A stretch of 64,000 nucleotides of DNA, taken from contig CM066034.1 of assembly GCA_033557465.1 (NCBI GenBank), positions 415,998,159-416,062,158 of the forward strand. Direction: 5' to 3'. Shown here piece by piece: positions 10,179 through 19,889 of the stretch (its first letter is position 1; every line of letters begins with the position of its first letter). Below the pieces are notes generated by a model. That model worked only from the letters and a program-made list of their open reading frames with translations, was not told the origin of the DNA and ran no database searches. The position numbers were made by a program, and so were the translations under genes. This DNA comes from Ichthyophis bannanicus (lineage: Eukaryota > Chordata > Amphibia > Gymnophiona > Ichthyophiidae).

Positions 10179-10541
10179 CAATGTTCCCTCTAATTTTCTG
10201 TAGGATGTGTGCGCATAAAATATCAGCTGTGTGCAGCTTTTGAAGGAAGGTTAAATTTTTGTGCGCCACATAACGACACTCGGAGTTATATACTTTAAAA
10301 TTTGACAGAATACAGTATGTATACCACATTGATTTTAATCAAATTAAATGAAAATAGACGATTACTAAAGGAAGCGGGAAATTCCTAGTAATTGCAATCA
10401 TAACTTTAAAATTTTAAGACGTCTGTGTTGTTTTCTATCAGAATCAGAGCCGTAATTTTTGTGCGCTCTGTTGTAAAGTATGTGCGCTCGCTCGGCGAGG
10501 TGTGTGCGCGTGCACACGCACACAGCTTAGAGGGAACAGTG
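10179..10541. mobile_element. hAT-type non-autonomous transposon, 363 bp, perfect 8-bp TSD
   Basis: The termini are CAATGTTCCCTCTAA at the left and TTAGAGGGAACAGTG at the right, a 15-bp inverted pair with one mismatch. The element is bounded by the direct repeat CATTTTGG at 10171-10178 and 10542-10549. An 8-bp duplication and CA...TG ends are diagnostic of the hAT superfamily. It has no transposase. The interior contains CG-rich alternating purine-pyrimidine DNA near the right end (GTGTGTGCGCGTGCACACGC), which could adopt Z-DNA. Confidence 0.92.
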
Positions 10542-10549
10542 CATTTTGG

Positions 10550-10818
10550 GGGGATGAGATGGTTTGAGGGGGTCTTGGGAGGTTATCAGAGTTGTAATCA
10601 GGAGAAGTGATCAGATGGGGGGCCAGGTATCAGGACTGAAAGCTGCCCCTTTCCAGGAGCCATTTATACTGTGCGTGCCTCGGTCAGCTGTAAATGCCAT
10701 CTATATTTTTCCTTAGATGTGGACTCCCTGTGTGAAATGGGGAATCCACATCTATATTGTAGGCCAGCCTAAACCACTCCCTCCCCACCCTTCCCATATC
10801 CCCTTGACATCCCTTGAC
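10550..10818. other. No recognised feature
   Basis: There is a short local inverted pair (AGATGTGGACTCCC...GGGGAATCCACATCT near 10716-10758) but no gene, TSD or known repeat. Confidence 0.5.
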
Positions 10819-10831
10819 ATCTAAACATTCT
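10819..10831. repeat. 13-bp target-site duplication of PLE-2, left copy
   Basis: ATCTAAACATTCT recurs exactly at 15843-15855, immediately outside the inverted PLE-2 structure. It shows that everything between arrived in one integration, except later inserts. Confidence 0.8.
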
Positions 10832-11170
10832 AGTAATGCTAAAATGGATTAACACGCTCACCGTTCACCAAAAAAACTTTAAACCTTCATCGCAAATGTA
10901 TCTTCTCTATGATGTTTCTATCTCCAACTAAAGAAGGTCTCAGACAAACTATAGCACTTTAAAATAGACTTAGATTAAGTCCTAATTTTGTGCTTATTGG
11001 CATCAACGACCTTCAGAGGTGAAATTAACCATAATTTTCTTGAAGCAACTTTCTTGAAGCAAAAACTATTAAACTTCAAAATGAATGCTTAGCTTCTCTT
11101 TTTCATTTTCAAATGCTTCTTTAAATTGCATTCATGCTTTCTTTCGTGAATCCCAACGCCTTATTTTGAG

Positions 11171-11207
11171 GCGCCCATGCGTTTCACTAAAGCCGTTTCT
11201 TCAGGGG
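11171..11207 (-). ncRNA. Hammerhead-ribozyme-like motif in PLE-2, minus arm (candidate, degenerate)
   Basis: On the minus strand the sequence reads CCCCTGAAGA, then a shortened stem II, then GAAAC, then GCATGGG. CUGANGA and GAAA are the two conserved core strings of the hammerhead ribozyme, which is known in PLE terminal repeats. CCC and GGG could form stem I. Stem II is poor and the expected cleavage triplet before GGG is not intact, so activity is doubtful. Confidence 0.4.
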
Positions 11208-11690
11208 ATCACCTTAAAAAATACCAAATAAAAACATCAATAACTTATTTAACAATATACGTCTCAACTTAACTTCTACTTTTGTCCATATCATAACTTC
11301 AAATTTTACTGTAATCAAACCTGATGCTGCACACGTATCCAAAACAAAACAGCCGAGTTATTACACGATTACTGGAATCAAAACTTGTCGCTCAGGCTGA
11401 AAACGCCGCGCATATGGGCTACTAATAGCCCTGCCTTATTTAAAGTGCTCCTTCCATGTGCTCATTTGATAGTGGCTTTCACCATTCCCCATTACGTCAT
11501 CAAAGTATGCAAATTTCGGAGGTGCACTTTAGTGCGGTAACACCGTTTTCTCAATATGTGTGTCGAAAAGCCCTCAAGCATTTCCCCTTTCGTTGTGGCA
11601 TACCATACTTCTTTCAAACTCCACCAGGAAACTATTGTGGGCGTCTTTATTTCAAAGTCCCAACATAATACACTTTCCAACTCAGCAGCT

Positions 11691-12862
11691 TCACATACAA
11701 GCCGACCAATCCAGTTTCACATTCAGGCCTTTCGGAAATACTGATTTCAAATCAAATATCCATCGTTGTTCTCTAATCAACAATGCTTGTTCCAACAATC
11801 TTCCCATTGTACCGGATTCCACTTTATCGATGCAGAAACATCTCAGTTGTTTAAAAATATGGCCTTTATCTAGACAATGTTGTACCAATGGTGCCTCTAT
11901 AGTTTTACATTTCAAATGACTACGATGCTCTCCCATCCTGATTTTCAACGATTGGATGGTTTTACCGACATAAATCAGTTCACACGGACATTTTATAATG
12001 TACACCACGTTCGATGATTCACAAGTTGTCTGTTTCTTTAACTTATAAGTAATTCCATTGTGCCTGAAAATCTCAATTTCCATGGTGATATCACAAATGT
12101 TGCTACTGCCGCACTTACGATGGCTCTTGATATCCCCTAATGATGTTATTGGGATTGGAGGTCTCAAAATTGCTGGACTTAATTGTTCTTTAAAATTACT
12201 ATTTCTACGCCAAACACAACATATTTTTTTATTAATTAATCCAGGGACTGCTTGAATAACATTACTGTGCTTTCTCAGAATTTTTTGTATCCCAGAACTC
12301 AACGGCGAATATTTAGTGACCAAACTGATCTGCTCTGGATCCATGTCATTCTCATTGCTGTTCTTCCGAATATTTAGCAACAGATCTCAATCATTGTAAA
12401 GGGCCCTTAAATATGCCCGTTTCACCAACTTTTGGGGATACCCTCTTTCTTCAAAATATATATATGTGAACTTTATATTCGGATCACATTGGTTAATCCA
12501 CTGAAGAAATGCCACCAATCTCATCTCTGTACCTTGCCACAGCATAAACACGTCATCTATATAGCGCTGCCATGCTACAATGTGGGACCTAAATGGAGAA
12601 GACACCACCCAAGTATTTCAAAATCCCCCATACATAAATTCGCAATTGAAGGTGCACATGTTGCCCCCATTGCCACCCCGGATATTTGTTGGTACAACAC
12701 ACCTTCAAACGCGAAAAAATTCTGATAAATGGCCAAATGCGCTAGTTGCAATAAAAAAGCAATGTGACTCTTTGTGAGATCCCCTAGTTGATACAAGGAT
12801 TGTTTCACCACTTGATATGCTGCTGCCTGCGGAATACTCATATATAGAGACGTTACATCCAG
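11691..12862 (-). pseudogene. PLE-2 minus copy: RT palm plus GIY-YIG endonuclease
   Basis: Reading leftward from 12862: LDVTSLYMSIPQAAAYQVVK (RT motif A), LYQQISGVAMGATCAPSIAN (motif B), a frame change, then RYIDDVFMLWQGTEM with the catalytic YIDD box, then IKFTYIYFEERGYPQKLVKR. Next comes a 229-codon frame (12380-11691) with VVYIIKCPCELIYVGKTIQS, KIRMGEHRSHLKCK, EAPLVQHCLDKGHIF and LLEQALLIREQRWI, the GIY-YIG endonuclease with its Tyr pair, Arg and C-terminal Glu. The region between the DD box and the GIY-YIG part is shorter than in full PLEs, so an internal deletion is likely. The N-terminal half is absent, replaced by the inverted copy. Confidence 0.92.
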
Positions 12863-13470
12863 TTCTGGGATACAAAAAATTCTGAGAACGCATAGTAATG
12901 TTATTCAAGCAGTCCCTGGATTAATGAATAAAAAATATGTTGTGTTTGGCGTAGAAATAGTAATTTTAAAGAACAATTAAGTCCAGCAATTTTGAGACCT
13001 CCAATCCCAATAACATCATTAGGGGATATCAAGGGCTATTGTAAGTGGGGCAGTTGCAACATTTGTGATATCACCATGGAAATTGAGATTTTCAGGCACA
13101 GTGGAATTACTTATAAGTTAAAGAAACAGACAACTTGTGAATCATCGAACGTGGTATACATTATAAGATGTCCGTGTGAACTGATTTATGTCGGTAAAAC
13201 CATCTGATCATTGAAAATCAGGATGGGAGAGCATCGTAGTCGTTTGAAATGTAAAACTATAGAGGCACCATTGGTACAACATTGTCTAGATAAAGGCCAT
13301 ATTTTTGAACAACTGAGATGTTTCTGCAGATAAAGTGGAATCCGGTACAATGGGAAGATCGTTGGAACAAGCATTGTTGATTAGAGAACAACGATGGATA
13401 TTCGATTTGAAATCAGTATTTCCGAAAGGCCTGAATGTGAAACTGGATTGGTCGGCTTGTATGTGAAGCT
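12863..13470 (+). pseudogene. PLE-2 plus copy: GIY-YIG endonuclease
   Basis: The plus copy begins at CTGGGATACAAAAAATTCTG, five bases of which overlap the junction with the minus copy. Its frame from 12992 gives the same GIY-YIG protein (VVYIIRCPCELIYVGKTI), interrupted by a TGA at about 13205, after which KIRMGEHRSRLKCK and the His-rich block continue. A one-base shift near 13328 breaks the C-terminus. No RT part is present on this arm. Sequence identity with the minus copy is very high, so both arms probably arose in one replication event. Confidence 0.9.
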
Positions 13471-13555
13471 GCTGAGTTGGAAAGTTTACTATGTTGGGAC
13501 TTTGAAATAAAGACGCCCACAATAGTATCCTGGTGGAGTTTGAAAGAAGTATGCT

Positions 13556-14683
13556 ATGTGTCACAGGGTGGACATAGGGCAGCCTGAGAAGGTGCAGAGC
13601 AGTGTGAATGATCACGGTGAAAGTGACAGAATAAACAGGAGAATGTTTATTGGTTGCCAGGGACAACCTAAGCACACGTGCACAGAGCCCAGAAAGACAC
13701 ACCCAGAGAGCAAAGCAAGGGAGTCTGCTTTACCAAATAGAGTGCACCTGAGGGAAGGTGGAGTCAGGAAATACACAGATAAAACAGACTACCAAACATT
13801 TGGAGATAGGGAATCCTGGAGAGAGGAGCCAAAGAGGGAATCCTGGAAAGAGGAGCCAAGGAGGGAATCCTGGAGAGAGGAGTCAAGGAGGGAATCCTGG
13901 AGAGATGAGCCGAGGAGAGAATCCCTGAGAGAGGAATTAAAGCAGCGGAGGTCACAAGCTGAAAGGCAACAGGGGAGCCGGTGTGAATGTTGGAAAGAGT
14001 CCAGAGACCTGTGTGGTTCTGGGAGAAGGCAACACCCTGACAGCGTGAATGTGTTTGGAAAGCAAGAAGAATACAGGAAGACTGCAACAGCAGGTACAGG
14101 GGCAAAGAGTAGATACAAGGGCTATTTGCCATTTGAAAGGGAAGGGCCCTGGAGGCTTAGAAATAGCCATATAAAGCCCAGATATTCAGAGGCTAATAAT
14201 AGCTTTTCTCCTGATTATAGAAGTGTTAAAAGAAGAGGGCTTCACTTACCTAGAAAAGCTGAAGAAATCCCTTCTCACGGTGAGTTCCCAGCTTCTAGGG
14301 AAACACCGTTACACCGGCTGCAATCAGGCACAGTTGGGCCTGGAAAGCTAGGGCAGACCCGGCAGGGACCCTATCAAAATTACCCAGCTAGCAGGTCAAA
14401 CCAGGACCTGAGCTATGCATTGAGGCACCAGCGGGGGCAGGGCTCTGAAAGACATCACTCAGAGTTTGGTGATACTCCCCAGAGAGTCAGTGCAGCTCAC
14501 AGGAAGAGAAACTTCTTGACTGACGAGGCAAGCCTTCCATATTTTTATTCCACGTTGGAAGTGGATAGTGGAGATACCAATGAGCAAGAAATAATGGAAT
14601 ATGAGTATTCTGAAGTATTAACAAATACAGAATTGATGGACTGTTCTTTCTCTGTGATAGAGCCAGAGATATCATTAAGGTAA
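13556..14683 (+). CDS. LTR-encoded ORF of 375 codons, charged protein with 9-residue repeats, unknown function
   Basis: The frame is open from the first base of the LTR-like element to a TAA at 14681-14683. The listed ATG (13556) actually lies in the duplicated target sequence, so the native start may be the next Met (residue 30) or further upstream in an intact element. Residues 85-129 are five tandem copies of a 9-residue unit close to RESWREEPR. The rest is rich in Arg, Glu, Ser and Gln, with an acidic C-terminal stretch (LEVDSGDTNEQEIMEYEYSE). I see no signal peptide, membrane helix, zinc finger or enzyme motif. The family is not recognised. It might be a U3-encoded accessory protein, a leftover gag-like part, or a captured exon. 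Confidence 0.55.
   Translation: MCHRVDIGQPEKVQSSVNDHGESDRINRRMFIGCQGQPKHTCTEPRKTHPESKARESALPNRVHLREGGVRKYTDKTDYQTFGDRESWREEPKRESWKEEPRRESWREESRRESWRDEPRRESLREELKQRRSQAERQQGSRCECWKESRDLCGSGRRQHPDSVNVFGKQEEYRKTATAGTGAKSRYKGYLPFEREGPWRLRNSHIKPRYSEANNSFSPDYRSVKRRGLHLPRKAEEIPSHGEFPASRETPLHRLQSGTVGPGKLGQTRQGPYQNYPASRSNQDLSYALRHQRGQGSERHHSEFGDTPQRVSAAHRKRNFLTDEASLPYFYSTLEVDSGDTNEQEIMEYEYSEVLTNTELMDCSFSVIEPEISLR
13808..13942 (+). repeat. 27-bp coding minisatellite, five units
   Basis: Five in-frame 27-bp units encode RESWREEPK, RESWKEEPR, RESWREESR, RESWRDEPR and RESLREELK. Length in whole codons and mostly conservative changes keep the frame open. Confidence 0.85.
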
Positions 14684-14903
14684 ATGTGATTTGTGTAACC
14701 TTAAATTCCAGTATACAAGTGGCAGAGCTGCAACTCTCTCCCTCTCTCCAAGCCAAGCAGTCAGTTAGGCTGTTTATTATTTACTTTTGGTTTAAAGTTA
14801 TCAGCTGAAGGAAGCTACTTTTGTTACATAGTTATCTTTTGTTTGAAGCCAAGTGAGCTGTTAATTTCTGTTGTTTAAAAAGAAGAAACCTCAAGGGACG
14901 GGG

Positions 14904-14909
14904 AATAAA
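14904..14909 (+). promoter_or_regulatory. Polyadenylation signal of the LTR-like element
   Basis: AATAAA lies 120 bases before the element end and after the ORF, consistent with an LTR R region. Confidence 0.6.
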
Positions 14910-15423
14910 ACCCTAAAAGAAAAGAAAGTTCTTCTGTGTGATTTATATATAGAAGCAAGGCACAACTACCACCCTCATAAAAGCCCAACAATACCAGGAG
15001 TCACGGCTGGGGCGGATGAGGTGTGACATATGCCACAACGAAAGGGGAAATGCTTGAGGGCTTTTCGACGCACATATTGAGAAAACGGTGTTATCGCGCT
15101 AAAGCGCACCTCTGAAATTTGCATACTTTGATGACATAATGGGGAATGGTGAAAGCCACTATCAAATGAGTACATGGAAGGAGCACTTTAAATAAGGCAG
15201 GGCTATTAGTAGCCCGCATGGGCAGCGTTTTCAGCCTGAGCGAGAGGTTTTGATTCCAGTAATCGTGTAATAGCTCGGCTTTTTTGTTTTGGATACGTGT
15301 GCAGCATCAGGTTTGATTACAGTAAAATCTGAAGTTATGATATGGACAAAAGTAGAAGTTAAGTTGAGACGTATATTGTTAAATAAGTTATTGATGTTTT
15401 TATTTGGTATTTTTTAAGGTGAA

Positions 15424-15461
15424 CCCCTGAAGAAACGGCTTTAGTGAAACGCATGGGCGCC
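15424..15461 (+). ncRNA. Hammerhead-ribozyme-like motif in PLE-2, plus arm (candidate, degenerate)
   Basis: This is the inverted partner of 11171-11207, with the same CCCCTGAAGA...GAAAC...GCATGGGC arrangement. Retention in both arms reflects their common origin, not independent selection. Confidence 0.4.
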
Positions 15462-15842
15462 TCAAAATAAGGCGTTGGGATTCACGAAAGAAAGCATGAA
15501 TGCAATTTAAAGAAGCATTTGAAAATGAAAAAGAGAAGCTAAGCATTCATTTTGAAGTTTAATAGTTTTTGCTTCAAGAAAGTTGCTTCAAGAAAATTAT
15601 GGTTAATTTCACCTCTGAAGGTCGTTGATGCCAATAAGCACAAAATTAGGACTTAATCTAAGTCTATTTTAAAGTGCTATGGTTTGTCTGAGACCTTCTT
15701 TAGTAGGAGATAAAAACATCATAGAGAAGATACATTTGCGATGAAGGTTTAAAGTTTTTTTGGTGAACGGTGAGCGTGTTAATCCATTTTAGTATTACTG
15801 AAGTAATCGCTCTGAAAAGTGACCAAGTTTATATTTGTTGTG

Positions 15843-15855
15843 ATCTAAACATTCT
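15843..15855. repeat. 13-bp target-site duplication of PLE-2, right copy
   Basis: Exact repeat of 10819-10831 (ATCTAAACATTCT). The following bases to 15999 hold nothing recognised. Confidence 0.8.
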
Positions 15856-16274
15856 AAGCATCCCCACATATAAATAATTTCTGTTGCCAAATGGCCTTTA
15901 CATATGTATGTACTGCTACTATGTATCATTTGTATAGGACTATAAGGCATGCAGCTTATAGTCTAGTCAAGAAAGAAAACACAACAATTGGGGACTAAGA
16001 TAGAAACATAGAAATATGACAGCAGAAAAGACCACATGGCCTATCTAGTCTGTCCTTCCATAACAACTACAACAGTCCCCTTTTTCCCTTTAGAGATCCT
16101 TTGTGTTTGTCTCATGCTTTTTTGAATTCAGTTACTGTCCTCATCTCTACCACCTCCACCGGGAGACTATTCAACAGATCCACCACTCTTTCCGTAAAGA
16201 AATATTTTGCATATCACTCCTGAATCAATCCCCCTTCACCCTCATCCCATGTCCCCTCGTAGCAGAACTTGCTT

Positions 16275-18990
16275 TCAATTGAAAGAGGCTCTCCCTTGAA
16301 CATTTATGCCATGGATGTATTTAAAGATCTCAATCATATCACCTCTATCCCGCCTTTCCTCTAAGGTGTACATATTAAGATCCCTAGGTATGTCCTCATA
16401 TGCTGTATAATGAAGACCACTAACCATTTTAGTAGCCACCCTCTGCACCGACTCCATCCTGTTCACATCCTTTTGAAGGTGCGGTCTCCAAAATTGCACA
16501 CTAAATGAGGTCGCACCAAAGACTTATACAGAGGCACTATCACCTCCTTTTTTCTGCTAGCCATTCCTCTCTGTATGCACCCAAGCATTCTTCTAGCTTT
16601 TGCCGTCGCCTTTTTCTACCTGTTTAGCTACTTTAAGATCATCAGACACAACCATGCTTAGGTCCCACTCTTCTTTAGTGGACAAAAGTACTTCACCCCC
16701 TATACTATATTGCTCCCTTGGATTGCTGCAGCCCAAATGCATGGCCTTACATTTTTTAACATTAAATCCCAGCTGCCAAATTCTAGACCATTCTTCAAGC
16801 TTAGCTAGATCCCTCCTCATGTTATCTACATCTTCCTGTGTGTCTACTCTATTGCAGATGTTGGTATCATCTGCAAAAAGGCAAATCTTACCCGACAGCC
16901 CTTCTGCTATATCACTAACAAAGATGTCAAAAAGAATCGTACCAAGGACGGAATCCCTGGGGCACACCACTGGTAACATCCTTCTATTCAGAGTGAGCTC
17001 CAATTACCTGTACTCTTTGTCACCTCCCACCCAACCAATCTCTAACCCAAGCAGTAACTTTAGGGTCCATCTCTAGGGTGCTCAGTTTGTTTATAAGTCG
17101 CCTGTGAGGAACAGTGTCAAAGGCTTTACTGAAATCTAAATACACCACATCTACGGCTCTCCCTCGGTTTAACTCCCTGGTCACCCAGTCAAAGAAATCA
17201 ATCAGATTTGTCTGACAAGACCTGCCTCTGGTGAATCCATGTTGCCCCGGATCCTGTAATCCGCTGGACTCCAGAAACCTCACTATTTTCTCTTTCAGCA
17301 GCGTTTCCAATAATTTACTTACCACTGAAGTTAAACTAACCGGCCTGTAGTTTTCAACCACATCCTTACTAACACTTTTGTGTAAAGGCACCACATGAGC
17401 TTCTCTCCAGTCCTTTGGCACCACTCCCGACTCCAACCAGGCATTGAAAAGGTCAGTCAGTGGAGCTGCTAGAACATCCCCTAGTTCCCTCAGTATTACC
17501 AGGGTGTATTCCATCCGGTCCCATCGCTTTGTCTACTTTAAGTTGAGCTAGTTTCTCACAAACACAGTCTTCAGAAAATTGTTCAGGATGTCCCTCACTT
17601 CTGTTCCTGTTTGTGGGTGTTTCTGAGGTCTTGCTCCTGGTTCTTCATCTGTGAATACAGAATAGAAATATTTGTTAAGCAATTCTGCTTTATCCTTATG
17701 AGCTTCTACATATTCCTCCCCTTCACCTTTGAGTCTGACAATACCACTTTTGCCCTTCCTCTTCTCACTAATATATCTGAAAAATGTCTTATCCCCCCAT
17801 TTTATTGCATTGGCTATTTCCTCCTCTTTTTGAATCTTTGCTTTCCTGACTACTTTGCTAGGTTCTCTAAGTTTTTCCAAATATAGATGCCTGTCTTCCT
17901 CTCTCTGTGATCTCTTGTATTTCATGAAGGCTTCCCTCTTTTTCTTCACTTTTTCAGCTACTTCTTTCAAAAGCCATAGTGGTCTCCTTTTCCTTTTACC
18001 TTTATTTACCATTTTAACAAAACAGTTGGTTGCACTTAAAATATCTCCTTTCAGTTTTGCCCACTGTTTTTATACATCCCCCAGCTGTTCCCATCCCGCT
18101 AACAACTCCCTGAGGTATTGGCTCATCTTGGCAAAGTTAGTCTTCCTAAAGTCTAAGACCCTCACTTTTGTATGGACTCTAACAGCCCTATGCCTAATAC
18201 TGACCCACACCATCTGGTGATCACTCGATGCAAAATGATCTACCACTATAACATCAGAAACACTTTCACCATTGGTAAGCACCAAGTCCAGTATGGCCCC
18301 TTCACGTGTGGGGTCTGTTACCAATTGCTTGAATAGTTCTCCCTGTAGAGAATCCAGGATCTCTTTATTTCTAGATGATACTGCAGCAGGAATGTGCCAA
18401 TCAACATCTGGCATATTGAAATCCCCTATCGGTAGCACTTCCCCTTTCCTAGCAATGCTGCGTATGTCTTCAATTAACTCTCTGTCCACTTCTTCCTCTT
18501 GTGAGGGAGGTCTGTATATCACACCAATGCAGATAGATTTCTCTTTCCCTCGTTCTAGTTTAACCCACAATGCCTCCTCTCTCCCTTTTAAGCTCTGTAA
18601 TTTTAAGCTTTAATAGTATTTTTTACATATAGGGGCTTGTTTACAAAGCTGCGGTAGCGGTTCGCGATCGTTATCGGAGCCGCGACCCCATTGATTTGTA
18701 AACAAGCCCCATAGTGTCACTCCTCCTCCCCTTCTTCCTACCCTGTCCTTTCTGAATAAAGTATAGCCATGTATAGTTACATCCCAGTCATGGTTTCCTG
18801 TGAACCATGTTTCTGTAACTGCCACTAAATCCAAGTTGGCCACTCCCACCAAAGCTTCAAGATCAGGGATCTTATTTCCCATGCTACGGGCATTTATACA
18901 CACTGCTTTCCATATGTTACCCCTGTTATCCATTTTCATAAAGGTATTTAATGTATCACTTACCTGGGGGCTTTCATCACCCATCCCCAA
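16275..18990 (-). pseudogene. CR1-A ORF2: APE endonuclease and reverse transcriptase, broken
   Basis: The endonuclease part has CINARSMGNKIPDLEALVG, VTETWFTGNHDWDV, IGDFNMPDVDWHIP and SSDHQMVWVSIRHR, the AP-endonuclease blocks with the catalytic Asn, Glu, Asp and His context. The RT part shows [36 protein letters not shown] and LFADDTNICNR with the FADD catalytic box. The C-terminus continues to MESVQRVATKMVSGLHY. Frame changes occur near 18710 (MITE), 18060, 17560, 17020, 16590 and 16500. In intact elements the product nicks DNA and copies the RNA at the nick. Confidence 0.92.
18632..18710. mobile_element. 79-bp MITE inside CR1-A ORF2, 3-bp TSD
   Basis: The ends are GGGGCTTGTTTACAAA and TTTGTAAACAAGCCCC, a perfect 16-bp inverted pair. 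ATA flanks both sides (18629-18631 and 18711-18713). The other CR1-A copies give the uninterrupted site (ACATATAGTG), so the boundaries are certain. There is no coding capacity. A 3-bp duplication suggests the PIF/Harbinger group. Confidence 0.85.
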
Positions 18991-19773
18991 CTACTGAAGA
19001 CGCGTTGACCTTTCTTGGACAGATGGATGCCATTCCTTTTCTGCAACCCTTGAAACATCATCCCATGGTCTAGAAAACCAAAACGCTCTCGATGACACCA
19101 TCCACGCAGCCATGCATTCATCTCCAGGATGCAAGCCTCTCTGCCTTGGCCTTTACCCTCAACAGGGAGGATTGAAGAGAACACCACCTGTGTACCTAAC
19201 TGCTTCACCCTCTGTCCCAGAGCCATGAAGTCACTTTTGATACGCTCAGAGGGATACCTGGCAGTATCATTTGTTCCAACATGGATTAGCAACATTGGGT
19301 AATAGTCAGTGGGCTTGATGAGTCTCGGCAAACTCTCCGTAACATCTTGGATTTTGGCACCAGCAGACAGCAAACCTCTCTGGACATCAAGTCTGGTCGG
19401 CAGATGGATGACTCAGTACCCCTCAGAAGAGAGTCACCAACCACCACTGCCCTTCGCTTACTTGTGGTCACTGATTCTGCAACTTTGGGTTACTTAAGGT
19501 CTGGTTCTTCCCTTTCAAGCGATGCTTTTACCTCCTCCACTTCCAGGGCTGCGTAATGGTTCTCCAACTCATCAATGTACTTCTCACTGTCGTGAATGCT
19601 CCTCAGCCTCGCCACCTCCTCTCTGAGTTCCTCCACTTGTTTCCTCAGAGCTTCAGCATGCAGGCACCTGCACATGGAACCGGTCCTTCAACTGGCATTG
19701 GGACCTCTGTCTGGACAGAGGCAGTAGCTGTAATGGGGGAACAGCTTTAGCTATATGATTTTTCCCAGCCATT
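18960..19773 (-). pseudogene. CR1-A ORF1: coiled coil plus SGNH esterase, frameshifted
   Basis: From the minus-strand ATG at 19773, a Leu-rich coiled coil follows (EALRKQVEELREEVARLRSI), then an esterase domain: RRAVVVGDSLLRGTES with the catalytic Ser in the GDS block, LLIHVGTNDTARYPSE with the GxND block, and GIHLSKKGQRVF with the catalytic His block. In this copy the Asp before the His block is Asn (RNGIHLS). Frames change near 19640 and 19370. A deletion of about 40 bases near 18995 removes the usual C-terminus. Esterase domains in CR1 ORF1 proteins are established; their role, perhaps membrane or lipid interaction, is unclear. Confidence 0.88.
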
Positions 19774-19889
19774 GTTTTGTTCGTGAAGCTTAGGTATCTG
19801 TTAAAGCAAAAGAGAGAGATCTACCAAAGTACCAGCCGGTTTCCCAGCTGTCCTTTCAGAGAAAAAGCAGTTAAATCTCTTTAATTATA

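Larger units (their letters stand above)
13559..15028 (+). mobile_element. LTR-like insertion, 1,470 bp, probable solo LTR, 4-bp TSD
   Basis: The insert begins TGTCACAG and ends GTGTGACA, so the termini are inverted and have the TG...CA ends of LTRs. The flanks are TATG at 13555-13558 and TATG at 15029-15032. Comparison with the intact inverted PLE arm (11590-11620) gives the empty site with a single TATG, which proves the boundaries. An AATAAA signal lies at 14904-14909, about 120 bases before the 3' end, as expected for R/U5. No RT, gag or integrase is present. The unusual feature is a 375-codon reading frame over the first three quarters. A short non-autonomous LTR-type element is an alternative. 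Confidence 0.8.
10832..15842. mobile_element. PLE-2: head-to-head inverted Penelope-like dimer with a nested LTR
   Basis: A minus-strand PLE (12862 back to 10832) and a plus-strand PLE (12863 to about 15800) share one 5' junction, and both reach the same 3' end. The outer arms (10832-11690 and 13470-13554 plus 15029-15800) are near-identical inverted copies. The whole is bounded by a 13-bp TSD. About 42 extra bases lie on the right between the arm end and the TSD. The minus copy extends further upstream (RT palm) than the plus copy (which starts before the GIY-YIG region). The LTR at 13559-15028 inserted later, because the arm sequence resumes exactly after its 4-bp TSD. Confidence 0.88.
16000..19885 (-). 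mobile_element. CR1-A LINE, nearly full length, defective
   Basis: The minus strand carries a short 5' leader, ORF1 (19773 to about 18960), ORF2 (about 18990 to 16275), and a 3' UTR ending in TTTCTATG-type octamers (complement at 16001-16020). Short octamer tails in place of poly(A) are characteristic of CR1. It is the only copy here that keeps most of ORF1. A 79-bp MITE sits inside ORF2 at 18632-18710. Frameshifts in both ORFs make it inactive. Long plus-strand frames here are antisense. Confidence 0.92.

Noticed and set aside
13764..14170. Minus-strand Leu/Ser-rich frames opposite the LTR ORF
   Set aside because: They are the antisense of the 27-bp coding repeat, with no start context or domain.
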